A stretch of DNA of 64,000 nt from Gammaproteobacteria bacterium (lineage in GTDB: Bacteria > Pseudomonadota > Gammaproteobacteria > Steroidobacterales > Woeseiaceae). Below are positions 1 to 9,886 of the stretch, one piece after another; within the stretch, counting starts at the first letter, position 1, and each line of letters begins with the position of its first letter. The stretch covers positions 1-64,000 of the forward strand of contig JAOTZC010000010.1 in the NCBI GenBank assembly GCA_029861535.1, in the 5' to 3' direction. Made by a program: the position numbers and the translations under genes. The notes beneath the pieces were generated by a model. The model was not told the DNA's origin. It saw only the letters and a list, made by a program, of their open reading frames with translations, and ran no database searches.

Positions 1-4
1 GGTC

Positions 5-151
5 TGGGTTGGCCGGGTTTTTTATAGTCGGAATCCGGGTCGCTACCCCCGACTGGGTTGGCCGGGTTTTTTATAGTCGGAATCCGGGTCGCTGCCACCA
101 ACTGGGTTGGCCGGGTTTTTTATAATCGGAATCCAAGTTTCTATTCCGGAT
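5..151. repeat. Three tandem copies of a 49-bp unit (5-53, 54-102, 103-151; the third is more diverged)
   Basis: tgggttggccgggttttttata(g/a)tcggaatcc... repeats at exact 49-bp spacing; the array may extend left of the window. Confidence 0.95.
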
Positions 152-182
152 CCGCTGGGCCGGGGTCTTAACGTGAGGGAAA

Positions 183-1391
183 ATGTCGACAGCGCTTAAC
201 GGTATCCGCGTCCTCGATTTGTCCCGAATACTTGCCGGTCCATGGGCAAGTCAACTGCTCGGTGATTATGGCGCCGATGTCGTCAAGATCGAACGACCCG
301 GCAGCGGTGACGATACGCGCCAATGGGGCCCGCCATGGCTAGGAGGCGAGGGCGGCGAGTCTGCCTATTTTCTCTCCACGAACCGTAATAAACGTTCCGT
401 CACGGTTGACTTGAAAACAGATGCAGGCGTCGATTTGGTTCGAAAACTCGCGCTCGAGGCAGATGTTGTCATTGAAAATTTCAAAGTGGGTACGCTGGCA
501 CGTTTCGGAATTGCGGCGGAATCTCTAAGAGCCAGCAATCCTCGACTCATTTTTTGTTCAATATCTACCTACGGGCAACATGGCTCGAAGGCACAGATGC
601 CAGGCTACGACGCCATGATTCAAGCATCCGGCGGGCTGATGAGCATGACCGGCGCGCCAAAGGACGAGAACGGCGGTCCGCAGAAGGTCGGCGTCGCAAT
701 AGCGGACATCATGACTGGTATGTATGCGGCAACGGCAATCTTGGCGGCGCTTGCCGCACGGGAACGAAACGGCGCGGGTCAGATTATCGACGTGCCTCTC
801 TACGACAGCCAAGTTGCGTGGCTGGCCAATCAAAATATGAACTACCTGGTTGGCGGAATTGTCCCCCAGCGGCGCGGCACCGCACATCCAAATATTGTGC
901 CCTACCAGATGTTCGCGACGGCGGACGGACACCTAATGCTCGCGGTCGGCAACGATAGCCAATTCCGCTCCTGCGTTGCATGCCTGGGCCTTTCGGAGCT
1001 CGCTGACCAGCCCGAATTCACTAGCAATGCATCACGTGTTCAAAACCGACACATTCTGGTCAACAAGCTTGACACCGCGTTTGCTGCGTGCACGACCGCT
1101 GACTGGCTGAGGGTCTTGACGGATGCCGGCGTGCCGTGTGGTCCGATTAACGATCTTCACGAAGTTTTTACGAGCGACTATGTGATCGAACGACAACTTG
1201 TGCTCAAACAAACTCACCCGCTCGACAACGAATTGCCCGCCGTCGCCAATCCGGTCAAGTTCTCGAAGACTCCGGTTTGCTACGACAAGGCACCACCGTT
1301 ACTCGGTCAACACACGGCAGAAGTATTGCGCGAGTGGTTGGGGTATTCTGCCGAATCAATTGACAGCCTTAGAGACGCCGGCGCGATCTAA
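183..1391 (+). CDS. CaiB/BaiF family (class III) CoA-transferase
   Basis: N-terminal GIRVLDLSRILAGPWASQLLGDYGADVVKIERPGSGDDTRQWGPP is typical of the family. Confidence 0.93.
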   Translation: MSTALNGIRVLDLSRILAGPWASQLLGDYGADVVKIERPGSGDDTRQWGPPWLGGEGGESAYFLSTNRNKRSVTVDLKTDAGVDLVRKLALEADVVIENFKVGTLARFGIAAESLRASNPRLIFCSISTYGQHGSKAQMPGYDAMIQASGGLMSMTGAPKDENGGPQKVGVAIADIMTGMYAATAILAALAARERNGAGQIIDVPLYDSQVAWLANQNMNYLVGGIVPQRRGTAHPNIVPYQMFATADGHLMLAVGNDSQFRSCVACLGLSELADQPEFTSNASRVQNRHILVNKLDTAFAACTTADWLRVLTDAGVPCGPINDLHEVFTSDYVIERQLVLKQTHPLDNELPAVANPVKFSKTPVCYDKAPPLLGQHTAEVLREWLGYSAESIDSLRDAGAI

Positions 1392-1418
1392 GCTAACTGC
1401 CGGCACCGACTCGATCTT

Positions 1419-2633
1419 ATGGACAATGCAATCTCGTGCAGCACAACGCTGCGTGACGTCAAATACGAAATTCGTGGGCAGCTCGCTAATAGGGCGATGG
1501 AGCTCGAAAAACGCGGCTACGAAATAATTTCGCTGAACATTGGCAACCCGGGTCTTTTCGGCTTCCGAACGCCGGAGACGATGCGGCTTGCGATGATTGA
1601 AAACCTTGGCCAGTCGGAGCCATACTGTCACCAGAAAGGAATTTTTCCGGCGCGCGAAGCCGTGGTCATGCAACAGCAGGATCGAGGCGTGCAGGGCGTC
1701 AGCGTCGACGAGGTTTTTATCGGAAACGGTGTCAGTGAGCTGATAGATCTATCATTGCGCGCATTGCTAAATACAGGTGATGAAGTTCTGATTCCAAGCC
1801 CGGACTATCCGCTGTGGTCGGCTGCCGTATCGTTGAACGGTGGCGTACCGCGATATTATGAATGTGCTCCCAAAGCCGGTTTTGTGCCCGATCCGGACGC
1901 TATCGAGGCACTGATCGGGCCGAAAACACGTGCGATCGTCGTTATTAATCCGAACAACCCAAGCGGGGCCGTTTACCCTCGCGACGTGCTAGTGCGCATT
2001 GCCGAAATAGCACAAGCTAATGACCTTGTTTTGCTTAGCGACGAAATTTACGATCAGATGGTTTACGATGACGCCGAATTCGTACCTATCGCAACACTGG
2101 TCGACAATGGTGTTTGCGTGACATATTCGGGCCTGTCCAAAATCTATCGTGCCTGCGGCTATCGCGTTGGCTGGTGCGTGTTTGGGGGCGATCTCGAGCG
2201 CGCGCGTGACTATATTCATAGTATCGAGCTGTTAGCTGCGCTGCGCCTTTGTAGCAACGTCCCTGGACAGTGGGCCGTGCAAACGGCGCTGGGCGGCTTT
2301 CAAAGCATTCGCGACCTGGTCAGCCCCGGTGGCCGACTGTATCAGTCTCGGCAGAGCATTATCGATCGAGTCGAAAAGAGCCCGTATCTAACAATGCATC
2401 CGCCGGCAGGCGCGATGTACGCGTTTATCAAGATCGACGATCGATTCGCCGAGTCTCTCGACGATCAACGCTTCGCGCTCGAACTACTCGAGAACATGCA
2501 TGTTTTGGTTGCGCCCGGCAGCAGCTTCAACACGCCTTATCGGGATCATTTTCGAATTACGACGCTTCCGGATCCGGAAATGTTGCATCTGGTTTTCGAT
2601 CGCATCGACGAACTGTTGGACCAACATCGCTAG
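1419..2633 (+). CDS. alaA: PLP-dependent alanine aminotransferase, AlaA-like
   Basis: Fold-type I aminotransferase motifs INPNNPSGAVYP, SDEIYDQMVYD, SGLSKIYRACGYRVGW; overall AlaA-like. Confidence 0.85.
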   Translation: MDNAISCSTTLRDVKYEIRGQLANRAMELEKRGYEIISLNIGNPGLFGFRTPETMRLAMIENLGQSEPYCHQKGIFPAREAVVMQQQDRGVQGVSVDEVFIGNGVSELIDLSLRALLNTGDEVLIPSPDYPLWSAAVSLNGGVPRYYECAPKAGFVPDPDAIEALIGPKTRAIVVINPNNPSGAVYPRDVLVRIAEIAQANDLVLLSDEIYDQMVYDDAEFVPIATLVDNGVCVTYSGLSKIYRACGYRVGWCVFGGDLERARDYIHSIELLAALRLCSNVPGQWAVQTALGGFQSIRDLVSPGGRLYQSRQSIIDRVEKSPYLTMHPPAGAMYAFIKIDDRFAESLDDQRFALELLENMHVLVAPGSSFNTPYRDHFRITTLPDPEMLHLVFDRIDELLDQHR

Positions 2634-2636
2634 GCC

Positions 2637-5216
2637 ATGTACGACTGGCTGACCGATGCGCTTGGTGAGAGTTCGTCCCAGGTCGTTACGGCGAATCGCC
2701 GCCTAGCGCGCACGCTCGTCGAGGAATATGGCCAGCATCAGATCAAAGCCGGACTTCGCGCCTGGCGGCGCCCACAAATTCACGCGTGGGGGGAATGGCT
2801 CGCCGTATTGGTGGATGCGGCGCGTCATACGGATCAGCTGCCCGTGCGCATAAATGCCGAGCAGAGTCGGTTGTTGTGGGAGCAAAGTCTTGCCGAGGAT
2901 ATCGATGACCCGCTAATCAACATTGGCGGTCTCGCTCGCCTATGCCGCGATACCTGGTTACGGCTGCATCAATGGCGGGTGCCATTGGCCGAATGTCAAA
3001 ATCGAGCAAGCGGCCAGGATCAACGAATATTCGCGCGCGCAGCGGCGCAATATGCTAGCAAACTTGCCGCAGGCGACTGGATCGACGATGCGCAACTGCC
3101 GGAGGCGCTGATAAAGCTCATCAAAGCGGGCAAAGTCAGCACGCCGAATCACATCGCGCTAGCTGGTTTCGACCGCATGACGCCGCAAGTCGAAGCAATA
3201 GTCGATGCGCTCGTAGCCGCCGGCGCAACGAAACATGTTGCCGAGAATAGTGTTGGTGGTGCCAAGACACTTAAGCAATACGCCAATCAAGATGCGGAAC
3301 TGCGCGCGGCCGGTGCCTGGGCGCGCGCGGAACTCGAACAGGACAGCAACTTAGAGATTGCTATCGTCGTCAGCAATCTTGAGAAAGACGCTGAGCACAG
3401 CGCGCGGCTGCTGCGCGAGGGGCTGATTCCAGGCTGGCAATATGCCGGAGATGAGTATTCAGCGGCACTTGACCTGTCCTATGGCCGACGGCTCACAGAT
3501 TTTCCGGCGATACATGCCGCATTACTGCTGTTGCGTTGGCTGCACCAGGATTTGAAGGGAACTGAAGTCAGCCTGCTTCTGCGTTCGCCATTTTTTGGTT
3601 TACGGAATGCCTTTGGTCGCGGTCGACTCGAACTCAAACTTCGTGATTGGCCCGATCGGCATTGGTCTCGGCAGTTGTTGCTGCGTGCGCTTGTCGGACG
3701 CGACGATAGTGCTGATGCCATCGATTGGCTGGAGCGCGTCGCCAAACTTGACGCAATGCTCAAGCAGGGTCGCTCGCGTCGGCGACCATCCGAATGGGCA
3801 GAGTTTTTTGACGATGTATTGAAGACATTGAATTGGCCTGGCGAGGGCACGCTAACGAGTGCCGATTTTCAACTTGATAATCGCTGGCGAGGTTTACTGA
3901 ATGAGTTTGCCCGACTCGAACTTGTCAGTCCTGTTATGGCCGGGTCTGCAGCCTTATCTCGGCTGGCGTCAATGGCCGGCGATACGATCTTTCAGCCTGA
4001 GGCGGACTCTGCTGTCGTTCGCATAATGGGCCCGCTCGAGGCGGCGGGCATGCAGTTCGATCGCGTCTGGGTTACTGGCCTGGCAGCGGCTGAGTGGCCG
4101 CCACAAGGGCATCCGCTGGTGTTGATGTCGCGTGACCTGCAGCGCGACTATGGAATGCCGGATGCGGATCCTGAAGATACGGCGGTCTATGCGCAACGAG
4201 TGCTGCAACGCCTGAATGCGAGTGCCGGGCATACGATTTTTAGTTATCCGGCGATGATTGGCGATGCGGAGCAAATGCCGACGGCGCTGTTGGCAGACGT
4301 CACCGAGATCGAGGGCAACGACGATCCGGGATGGCACGCGGAGACATTGCGAGGTTCGCTAGCGATTCGGACAGTCGTCGACAAAGTGCCGGCCGTTTCA
4401 TCGAGCGAAACAATCTCGGGCGGAGCGGCGACGATCAATCGTCAATTTACGGACCCATTCTCGGCATTTGCCTTTGGCAGGCTTGGCGTTCGTTGGCTGC
4501 CGGCATTCAAGGTGGGTATCGCTGCAAATGTTCGCGGCAATCTCTTACATGCTGCGCTGTGCACACTCTACAGTGACAAGCCAACGCATGCCGACATTTG
4601 CTCGTGGTCTGACGACGAGGAGCAAAACCGAGTCGACCAAGCGATCGATGCTGCCTTTAAGGCGCATGAACGATATGCGGATAGCGTTCTGCAACAGCTG
4701 TTCATGCTTGAACGTCGTCGCAGCAAAACCTTGCTGAGAGCAGTCGTAAATGTCGATCGTCAGAGGGCCGGATTTTCGATCGGCAGTATTGAAAACGAAA
4801 TTCAAGCAACTTTGGAAAGCATTCACTTGAATCTTCGTTGTGATCGCATTGATCGACTCGATGACGGCCAGCTTATTATCCTCGACTACAAAACGGGGAA
4901 AACGCGCAAATTCTTGACCAGCGGCGAGCCAAATGACTGGCAACTGATCGTCTATGCGTGTGTCGTTGACGCAGAGATTGCGGGACTAGGTTTATTCAAC
5001 GTTGATAGCAAGCACACGATGATCGATGGGGCGGGGCCGGCATTAACGCATATTGAAAACTGGAAGCAGTCGCTACAACGGTGGCAACGGGAGGTTCTCG
5101 CAGCCGCGGCTGATATTGCGGCGGGCGACGTTCGCCTGAATGTGGTGCAGAACAGCCGCGATGCGCGTCCCTTAAGTCTGTTGAGCCGATTTGCGGAGAT
5201 ACGCCGTGAGCCCTGA
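2637..5216 (+). CDS. AddB-like PD-(D/E)XK nuclease family protein (putative DNA repair)
   Basis: C-terminal RecB-type nuclease motif DRIDRLDDGQLIILDYKTGK...QLIVYA; adjacent to a UvrD-like helicase. Confidence 0.85.
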   Translation: MYDWLTDALGESSSQVVTANRRLARTLVEEYGQHQIKAGLRAWRRPQIHAWGEWLAVLVDAARHTDQLPVRINAEQSRLLWEQSLAEDIDDPLINIGGLARLCRDTWLRLHQWRVPLAECQNRASGQDQRIFARAAAQYASKLAAGDWIDDAQLPEALIKLIKAGKVSTPNHIALAGFDRMTPQVEAIVDALVAAGATKHVAENSVGGAKTLKQYANQDAELRAAGAWARAELEQDSNLEIAIVVSNLEKDAEHSARLLREGLIPGWQYAGDEYSAALDLSYGRRLTDFPAIHAALLLLRWLHQDLKGTEVSLLLRSPFFGLRNAFGRGRLELKLRDWPDRHWSRQLLLRALVGRDDSADAIDWLERVAKLDAMLKQGRSRRRPSEWAEFFDDVLKTLNWPGEGTLTSADFQLDNRWRGLLNEFARLELVSPVMAGSAALSRLASMAGDTIFQPEADSAVVRIMGPLEAAGMQFDRVWVTGLAAAEWPPQGHPLVLMSRDLQRDYGMPDADPEDTAVYAQRVLQRLNASAGHTIFSYPAMIGDAEQMPTALLADVTEIEGNDDPGWHAETLRGSLAIRTVVDKVPAVSSSETISGGAATINRQFTDPFSAFAFGRLGVRWLPAFKVGIAANVRGNLLHAALCTLYSDKPTHADICSWSDDEEQNRVDQAIDAAFKAHERYADSVLQQLFMLERRRSKTLLRAVVNVDRQRAGFSIGSIENEIQATLESIHLNLRCDRIDRLDDGQLIILDYKTGKTRKFLTSGEPNDWQLIVYACVVDAEIAGLGLFNVDSKHTMIDGAGPALTHIENWKQSLQRWQREVLAAAADIAAGDVRLNVVQNSRDARPLSLLSRFAEIRREP

Positions 5217-5237
5217 TTCAGCGCGGCTGTCCGCCGA

Positions 5238-8200
5238 TTGCAGGGTTTCATCGTGAGCCTTGATCCTGCGCTGCTGTCAGACGATCGTCAGGCACGCGAG
5301 GACGCCCTCGACGTCAGTCGTTCTTTTATCGTCCAGGCTCCCGCCGGTTCCGGAAAGACAGAACTGCTAATTCAGCGATACTTGCGGTTGCTGGCAACGG
5401 TCGACAAGCCGGAAGAAATTCTTGCGATTACGTTCACGCGTAAGGCCGCTGCGGAGATGCGTCTACGCGTGGTTCAGGCCTTGCAGCGAGCAGAATCGGG
5501 TGAGACGCCGACAAAGCGTCATCTGCAGCGGACTGCGGCTGCCGCAACGGCGGTTCTGGCACGCGATACGGATCGCGGCTGGCAGTTAGTTACGCATTCC
5601 CGACGTATGCGCATCCAGACGCTTGACGCTCTGAACGCGTCTATCGCGCGGATGCAACCGTTGACCCAGACAAGTGCCGGTACCGTCAGCGCGGTTGCCG
5701 AAGAAAGCGATCTAAGCGCGCTTTATGTGGAAGCGGCCGCAGCAACGCTCGATTGGCTTGGCGACAACGGCGATAAAGGCGCAGCCACAGAGGAAGTGTT
5801 GCTGCATGTCGACAACAACACCGGCCGTTACCTCGACTACTTGTCGCGCATGTTAAAGACACGCGACCAATGGCTACCGTTTGTCAGCAGTGGGTTGGCG
5901 ACTGCCGAGGAATCGCAGCGTCTACGTGTGGCACTGGAACAGAGTCTCAAGCATGTGGTCGCGGACCAACTGTCTCTGCTAGGGCAGTCCGTGCCGCTCG
6001 ACGCGGCCGCGGAATTCATGGCGCTGGGCGTCTACGCTGCCCAAAACCTGACGGCGGACGGAAAAGCGGATGATCCGATATGTGCAATTGGCCAGTCGCC
6101 GCAGCTCCCAACCGAAGCGATGCTCAAATCGCCCGACGGAGTTCAGTCTTCGTTAGAAACTTGGCGCGGTATCGCTGAGCTGTTACTAACAAAATCGGGT
6201 GGCGTACGTAAGCAGGTAAACAAGAATCAGGGCTTCCCGCCGGGCGACGCAGGGCAAAAGCAGGCAATGAAAGATCTGCTTCTGTCATTGATCGACGAAA
6301 CCGCCTTCATTGCGCGCTTACAAGACGCAAGGCTGCTGCCACCAGTGTGCTATTCGGACGAACAATGGTCGGTTTTACTCGCGCTGTTTCGCTTGTTGCC
6401 TGTCGCCGTTGCCGAGTTCCGCCGACTATGTCTGTCACGCGGTGTCACCGATCACATCGAGATCGCACTGAGTGCCAGCAAAGCATTGGGGTCCGCCGAG
6501 GCTCCCGGTGACATAGCGCTGTTACTCGATTATCAGGTCCGTCACATTCTCGTTGACGAAATGCAGGACACCTCGAAAGCGCAATACCGAATGTTGGAAG
6601 CGCTTACCGGCGGCTGGCAGCCGGGCGATGGACGGACATTGTTCTGCGTGGGCGATCCAATGCAATCTATTTACCGCTTTCGCAACGCCGAGGTCGCACA
6701 GTTTTTGCTGGCACGCGAAAAGGGTATTGGCTCGGTACGCCTGGAACCACTGTTGCTGCGGCGGAATTTCCGCTCGGGCGAAAAGCTCGTCGCATGGTAC
6801 AACCGAGTGTTTCCGGAGGTTTTGCCGAAGCAAGACGACCCGGTTAACGGCGCCGTTGCGTACTCACAAGCGGTTGCCGTCGAAGAACATCAAGGCGAGG
6901 GGGAATATCACGCCTATCCACTGTTCGGCGGCAGCGTGGACGCAGAGGCGGACACGGGCCGCGATATCATTCGCGATGTGTCGCAACGCCATCCGGATGA
7001 CTCGATTGCTGTGTTGGTGCGGAGTCGGACACAGCTGCCAACGTTGCTGGCAAAGCTCCGAGAGTCCGGCATCGCGTATCAGGCTGTCGACATCGATCGG
7101 TTGAGCGACTTGCCGGAAATAATCGACGTGCTCGCCTTAACACGCGCACTTGCGCATGTTGGCGACAGGGTCGCATGGCTCGGACTGTTGCGATCACCGT
7201 GGGTTGGCCTCGACTGGTCAGATCTGCATCGGCTCGTAAAAGATGCTCCGCACGCCGCGGTGCTCGGCTTGCTGAATGACAAAGTTCGGGTACGGGCGCT
7301 TTCCGATTACGGCAAACACGCCGTCGAGGGTTTCTTATCAGTCATTGAACCGTACTTGTCGATCGACCGATCGAGTCCGTTGCATACGCGCGTTGAGAAA
7401 GCTTGGTTTGCCCTCGGTGGCCCCGTGTTGATGGAAGACATTAACGCGGTTTCACATGTGTACGACTTTATTGAGTCGCTGTCGAAACTGGAAACTGGTG
7501 GCACGATTGCCGATGTCGCTGAACTGATGAACGTGCTTGACGTCGAACGTGTATCGACGAGTGTCGCCGCTCCTGTGCAGATCATGACCATGCACAAAGC
7601 CAAAGGGCTGCAGTTCGATCATGTCGTGCTGTACGGTCTAGGCCGCTATCCGAGCGGTAGCAGAAAATCGGTGCTGAGCTGGTTCGATTTGCCTGACGAA
7701 CACGGCGGCGAAGACAAAATCATCAGCCCAATCGGCCGACAGGATGAGCTTGAATACGATGCTTTGCATCAGTTCATCGAGCGAACGAGAACCGCAAAGG
7801 ACGCGCACGAGAAGGGGCGGCTTCTGTATGTCGCTTGCACGCGCGCAAGAAAGTCGCTGCACCTGATCGGTAATGTCGGAGTAACAGCGGATGGTGATGA
7901 GTTTAGGCCACCGTACAAGAGCAGTTTGTTGAAGCTACTTTGGGCGGTTGTCGAGCCCGAGTATGTGCGTGCATTTGATTCGGCGCAGTTGCATTTCATC
8001 CGCGAAGACGGCGATCCATTCGTCGAGCCGCCACTGCGGCGATTTGTGAAGGAATGGCAGGTTCCCGATGTTCGACCGTTGCCCAATCAGCGTTCCGGAA
8101 ATATTGGAGCAGACGATGGCCAGCGCGTTGACTATGATTGGGTAGGACTGGACGCACGCCTCGCCGGAACCGTAGCGCACCGCTGGCTGCAAATGATTGC

Positions 8201-8660
8201 CGACGGCAGGATCGATCTGGGTCCGGATACGGTTGCCAACACGCGCTCGACGAGCAGGCGTTGGCTTCGTGAACTTGGCGCAGGCGAATCGATTTTGGAT
8301 TCTATTTGTGAACGGGTAGAGAGTGCATTGCTCGGAATTGTTAGTGATGACAAAGGCCGCTGGCTGCTCGGCGGCGATGGAGAGGCCGAATTGCCATTGG
8401 CGGGAGTGGTCGATGGCCGGATTGAGTCGATTATAATCGATCGGGTGCGCATCGACGACGATGGCACCCATTGGATTGTCGATTACAAAACTAGCTCCCA
8501 CGAAGGCGGCAATCTCGAGGGATTCTTGCGCGCCGAAAGCGATCGCTACCGAGGGCAGCTTGGCAAGTACGCGACAATCTATCACGCGTACTCTGGTCAC
8601 TCGGCGCGTTGCGCGTTGTACTTTCCGTTGCTGCAGCGATTTGTTGAGGTAGCAGTCTGA
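5238..8660 (+). CDS. AddA/RecB-like UvrD-family helicase-nuclease
   Basis: Walker A QAPAGSGKTELLIQRYL; AITFTRKAAAEMR; ILVDEMQDTSKAQYRML; C-terminal IVDYKTSSH...QLGKYA nuclease motif. Confidence 0.92.
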   Translation: MQGFIVSLDPALLSDDRQAREDALDVSRSFIVQAPAGSGKTELLIQRYLRLLATVDKPEEILAITFTRKAAAEMRLRVVQALQRAESGETPTKRHLQRTAAAATAVLARDTDRGWQLVTHSRRMRIQTLDALNASIARMQPLTQTSAGTVSAVAEESDLSALYVEAAAATLDWLGDNGDKGAATEEVLLHVDNNTGRYLDYLSRMLKTRDQWLPFVSSGLATAEESQRLRVALEQSLKHVVADQLSLLGQSVPLDAAAEFMALGVYAAQNLTADGKADDPICAIGQSPQLPTEAMLKSPDGVQSSLETWRGIAELLLTKSGGVRKQVNKNQGFPPGDAGQKQAMKDLLLSLIDETAFIARLQDARLLPPVCYSDEQWSVLLALFRLLPVAVAEFRRLCLSRGVTDHIEIALSASKALGSAEAPGDIALLLDYQVRHILVDEMQDTSKAQYRMLEALTGGWQPGDGRTLFCVGDPMQSIYRFRNAEVAQFLLAREKGIGSVRLEPLLLRRNFRSGEKLVAWYNRVFPEVLPKQDDPVNGAVAYSQAVAVEEHQGEGEYHAYPLFGGSVDAEADTGRDIIRDVSQRHPDDSIAVLVRSRTQLPTLLAKLRESGIAYQAVDIDRLSDLPEIIDVLALTRALAHVGDRVAWLGLLRSPWVGLDWSDLHRLVKDAPHAAVLGLLNDKVRVRALSDYGKHAVEGFLSVIEPYLSIDRSSPLHTRVEKAWFALGGPVLMEDINAVSHVYDFIESLSKLETGGTIADVAELMNVLDVERVSTSVAAPVQIMTMHKAKGLQFDHVVLYGLGRYPSGSRKSVLSWFDLPDEHGGEDKIISPIGRQDELEYDALHQFIERTRTAKDAHEKGRLLYVACTRARKSLHLIGNVGVTADGDEFRPPYKSSLLKLLWAVVEPEYVRAFDSAQLHFIREDGDPFVEPPLRRFVKEWQVPDVRPLPNQRSGNIGADDGQRVDYDWVGLDARLAGTVAHRWLQMIADGRIDLGPDTVANTRSTSRRWLRELGAGESILDSICERVESALLGIVSDDKGRWLLGGDGEAELPLAGVVDGRIESIIIDRVRIDDDGTHWIVDYKTSSHEGGNLEGFLRAESDRYRGQLGKYATIYHAYSGHSARCALYFPLLQRFVEVAV

Positions 8661-9398
8661 CTACAACACGCCTTCGAGGCGCAACTCGTATTGACCACGC
8701 TCATCCGCCGAACCCAGAAACTGCAACTGATTTTTAAGTTGCGCTGGTGTATCGGGTTTCGGTGCAAGCTGGCCGAGGAATTCGTAACTGCGATCTTCGC
8801 TGAGCAACAGCCGGCCAGCAAGGTCGATGGCCGCTTCAGTATCCTCGACGCTCGCGACGACGCCGTCCTGCTGCGTAAAAAATTCGGCCTTGAAGCCACC
8901 AATCGGTATCAATGCCGCCAACGGCACAAGTAGATCAGTCACAACGACGCTGCCGACGGCTTCGACCGGAACACCATCTTTCAGCGTCAGGCTTTCGAAT
9001 TCGGCATTTGCAGACCCGCGCAGGCCACGAATTCCGGTTACTTGCTCGAGAGACGCAAGCGATATCGACCCATGCAAATCGTCGATGTGAATATCACCAC
9101 CGATGGAAATCGCGACATCGCTCTCGAGAATTCCGCCGCTGGGACTGGCGTCGATCGCGTAAGATAATTTGCCGGTGAACAGGCGAAGCGGTTGGTTCCG
9201 CCAGCTGATATCGCGGAGATACACACCGGCGGCGCTTGCGTCACTTGCTGATCCGTACCAGATCGTGCCGTGAATGCCACTAAGCGAGACCTCAGGCGGC
9301 GCAAACCATCGATAAGCGACGCGCGCGGGGAAAATAACGATCAAGCCCGTGACAAATACTAGTATGCCGACGACGATCAACCGACGTACTGGGGGCAT
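8661..9398 (-). CDS. gspN: Type II secretion system protein N
   Basis: Position after gspM; N-terminal TM and the GspN-like region RWFAPPEVSLSGIHGTIWYGSA. Confidence 0.85.
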   Translation of the reverse strand: MPPVRRLIVVGILVFVTGLIVIFPARVAYRWFAPPEVSLSGIHGTIWYGSASDASAAGVYLRDISWRNQPLRLFTGKLSYAIDASPSGGILESDVAISIGGDIHIDDLHGSISLASLEQVTGIRGLRGSANAEFESLTLKDGVPVEAVGSVVVTDLLVPLAALIPIGGFKAEFFTQQDGVVASVEDTEAAIDLAGRLLLSEDRSYEFLGQLAPKPDTPAQLKNQLQFLGSADERGQYELRLEGVL

Positions 9399-9886
9399 TA
9401 AGGCGCACGCTCCAGCGTCAGTGACGCGTTGATACGTCCCGGGCCTGCACGACTCGCGACCGACAAGCTGCCGGCCTGTACTTCCATGGCATATTGGGCA
9501 TTCAAGTCGCCGAGCCAGACGACCAGTTGGTCAAACGCGACGTTTTCAAACTCGACACGGATGCCGTTCGGTGTTGGCTGTTGCCTTTTCACTGTGTTGT
9601 TCAAGCTGCGCTCGCGCAGTGTACGGTCGACGATAACAACGGGTGATTCATTGAGATTGACACGTGCCGACCCCGCGGCGGCATTATCGGACTGCACGTT
9701 TGCACCGATGACGCGCAACTCAGCCAAAGACCGTTGCCAATTATCGACGCTTGCACGCATATCGTCGTGACCTCTATCCAGAGGCAACCAGATTAAGCCC
9801 CATAGAACAATCAACAAAACAACGAACGCGCCGATACCAACGAATAATTGTTCCCGTGCTTCCAAGGCGTCAAACCAGTCCTTCAT
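9398..9886 (-). CDS. gspM: Type II secretion system protein M
   Basis: Short protein with N-terminal TM (ALEAREQLFVGIGAFVVLLIVLWGLIWLP) between gspL and gspN. Confidence 0.9.
   Translation of the reverse strand: MKDWFDALEAREQLFVGIGAFVVLLIVLWGLIWLPLDRGHDDMRASVDNWQRSLAELRVIGANVQSDNAAAGSARVNLNESPVVIVDRTLRERSLNNTVKRQQPTPNGIRVEFENVAFDQLVVWLGDLNAQYAMEVQAGSLSVASRAGPGRINASLTLERAP

Noticed and set aside
1-151. CRISPR array
   Set aside because: Units are directly contiguous with no unique spacers, and no cas genes are present.
7935-8600. 221-aa minus-strand ORF inside the helicase gene
   Set aside because: Antisense to a strongly supported CDS with no recognisable domain or RBS.
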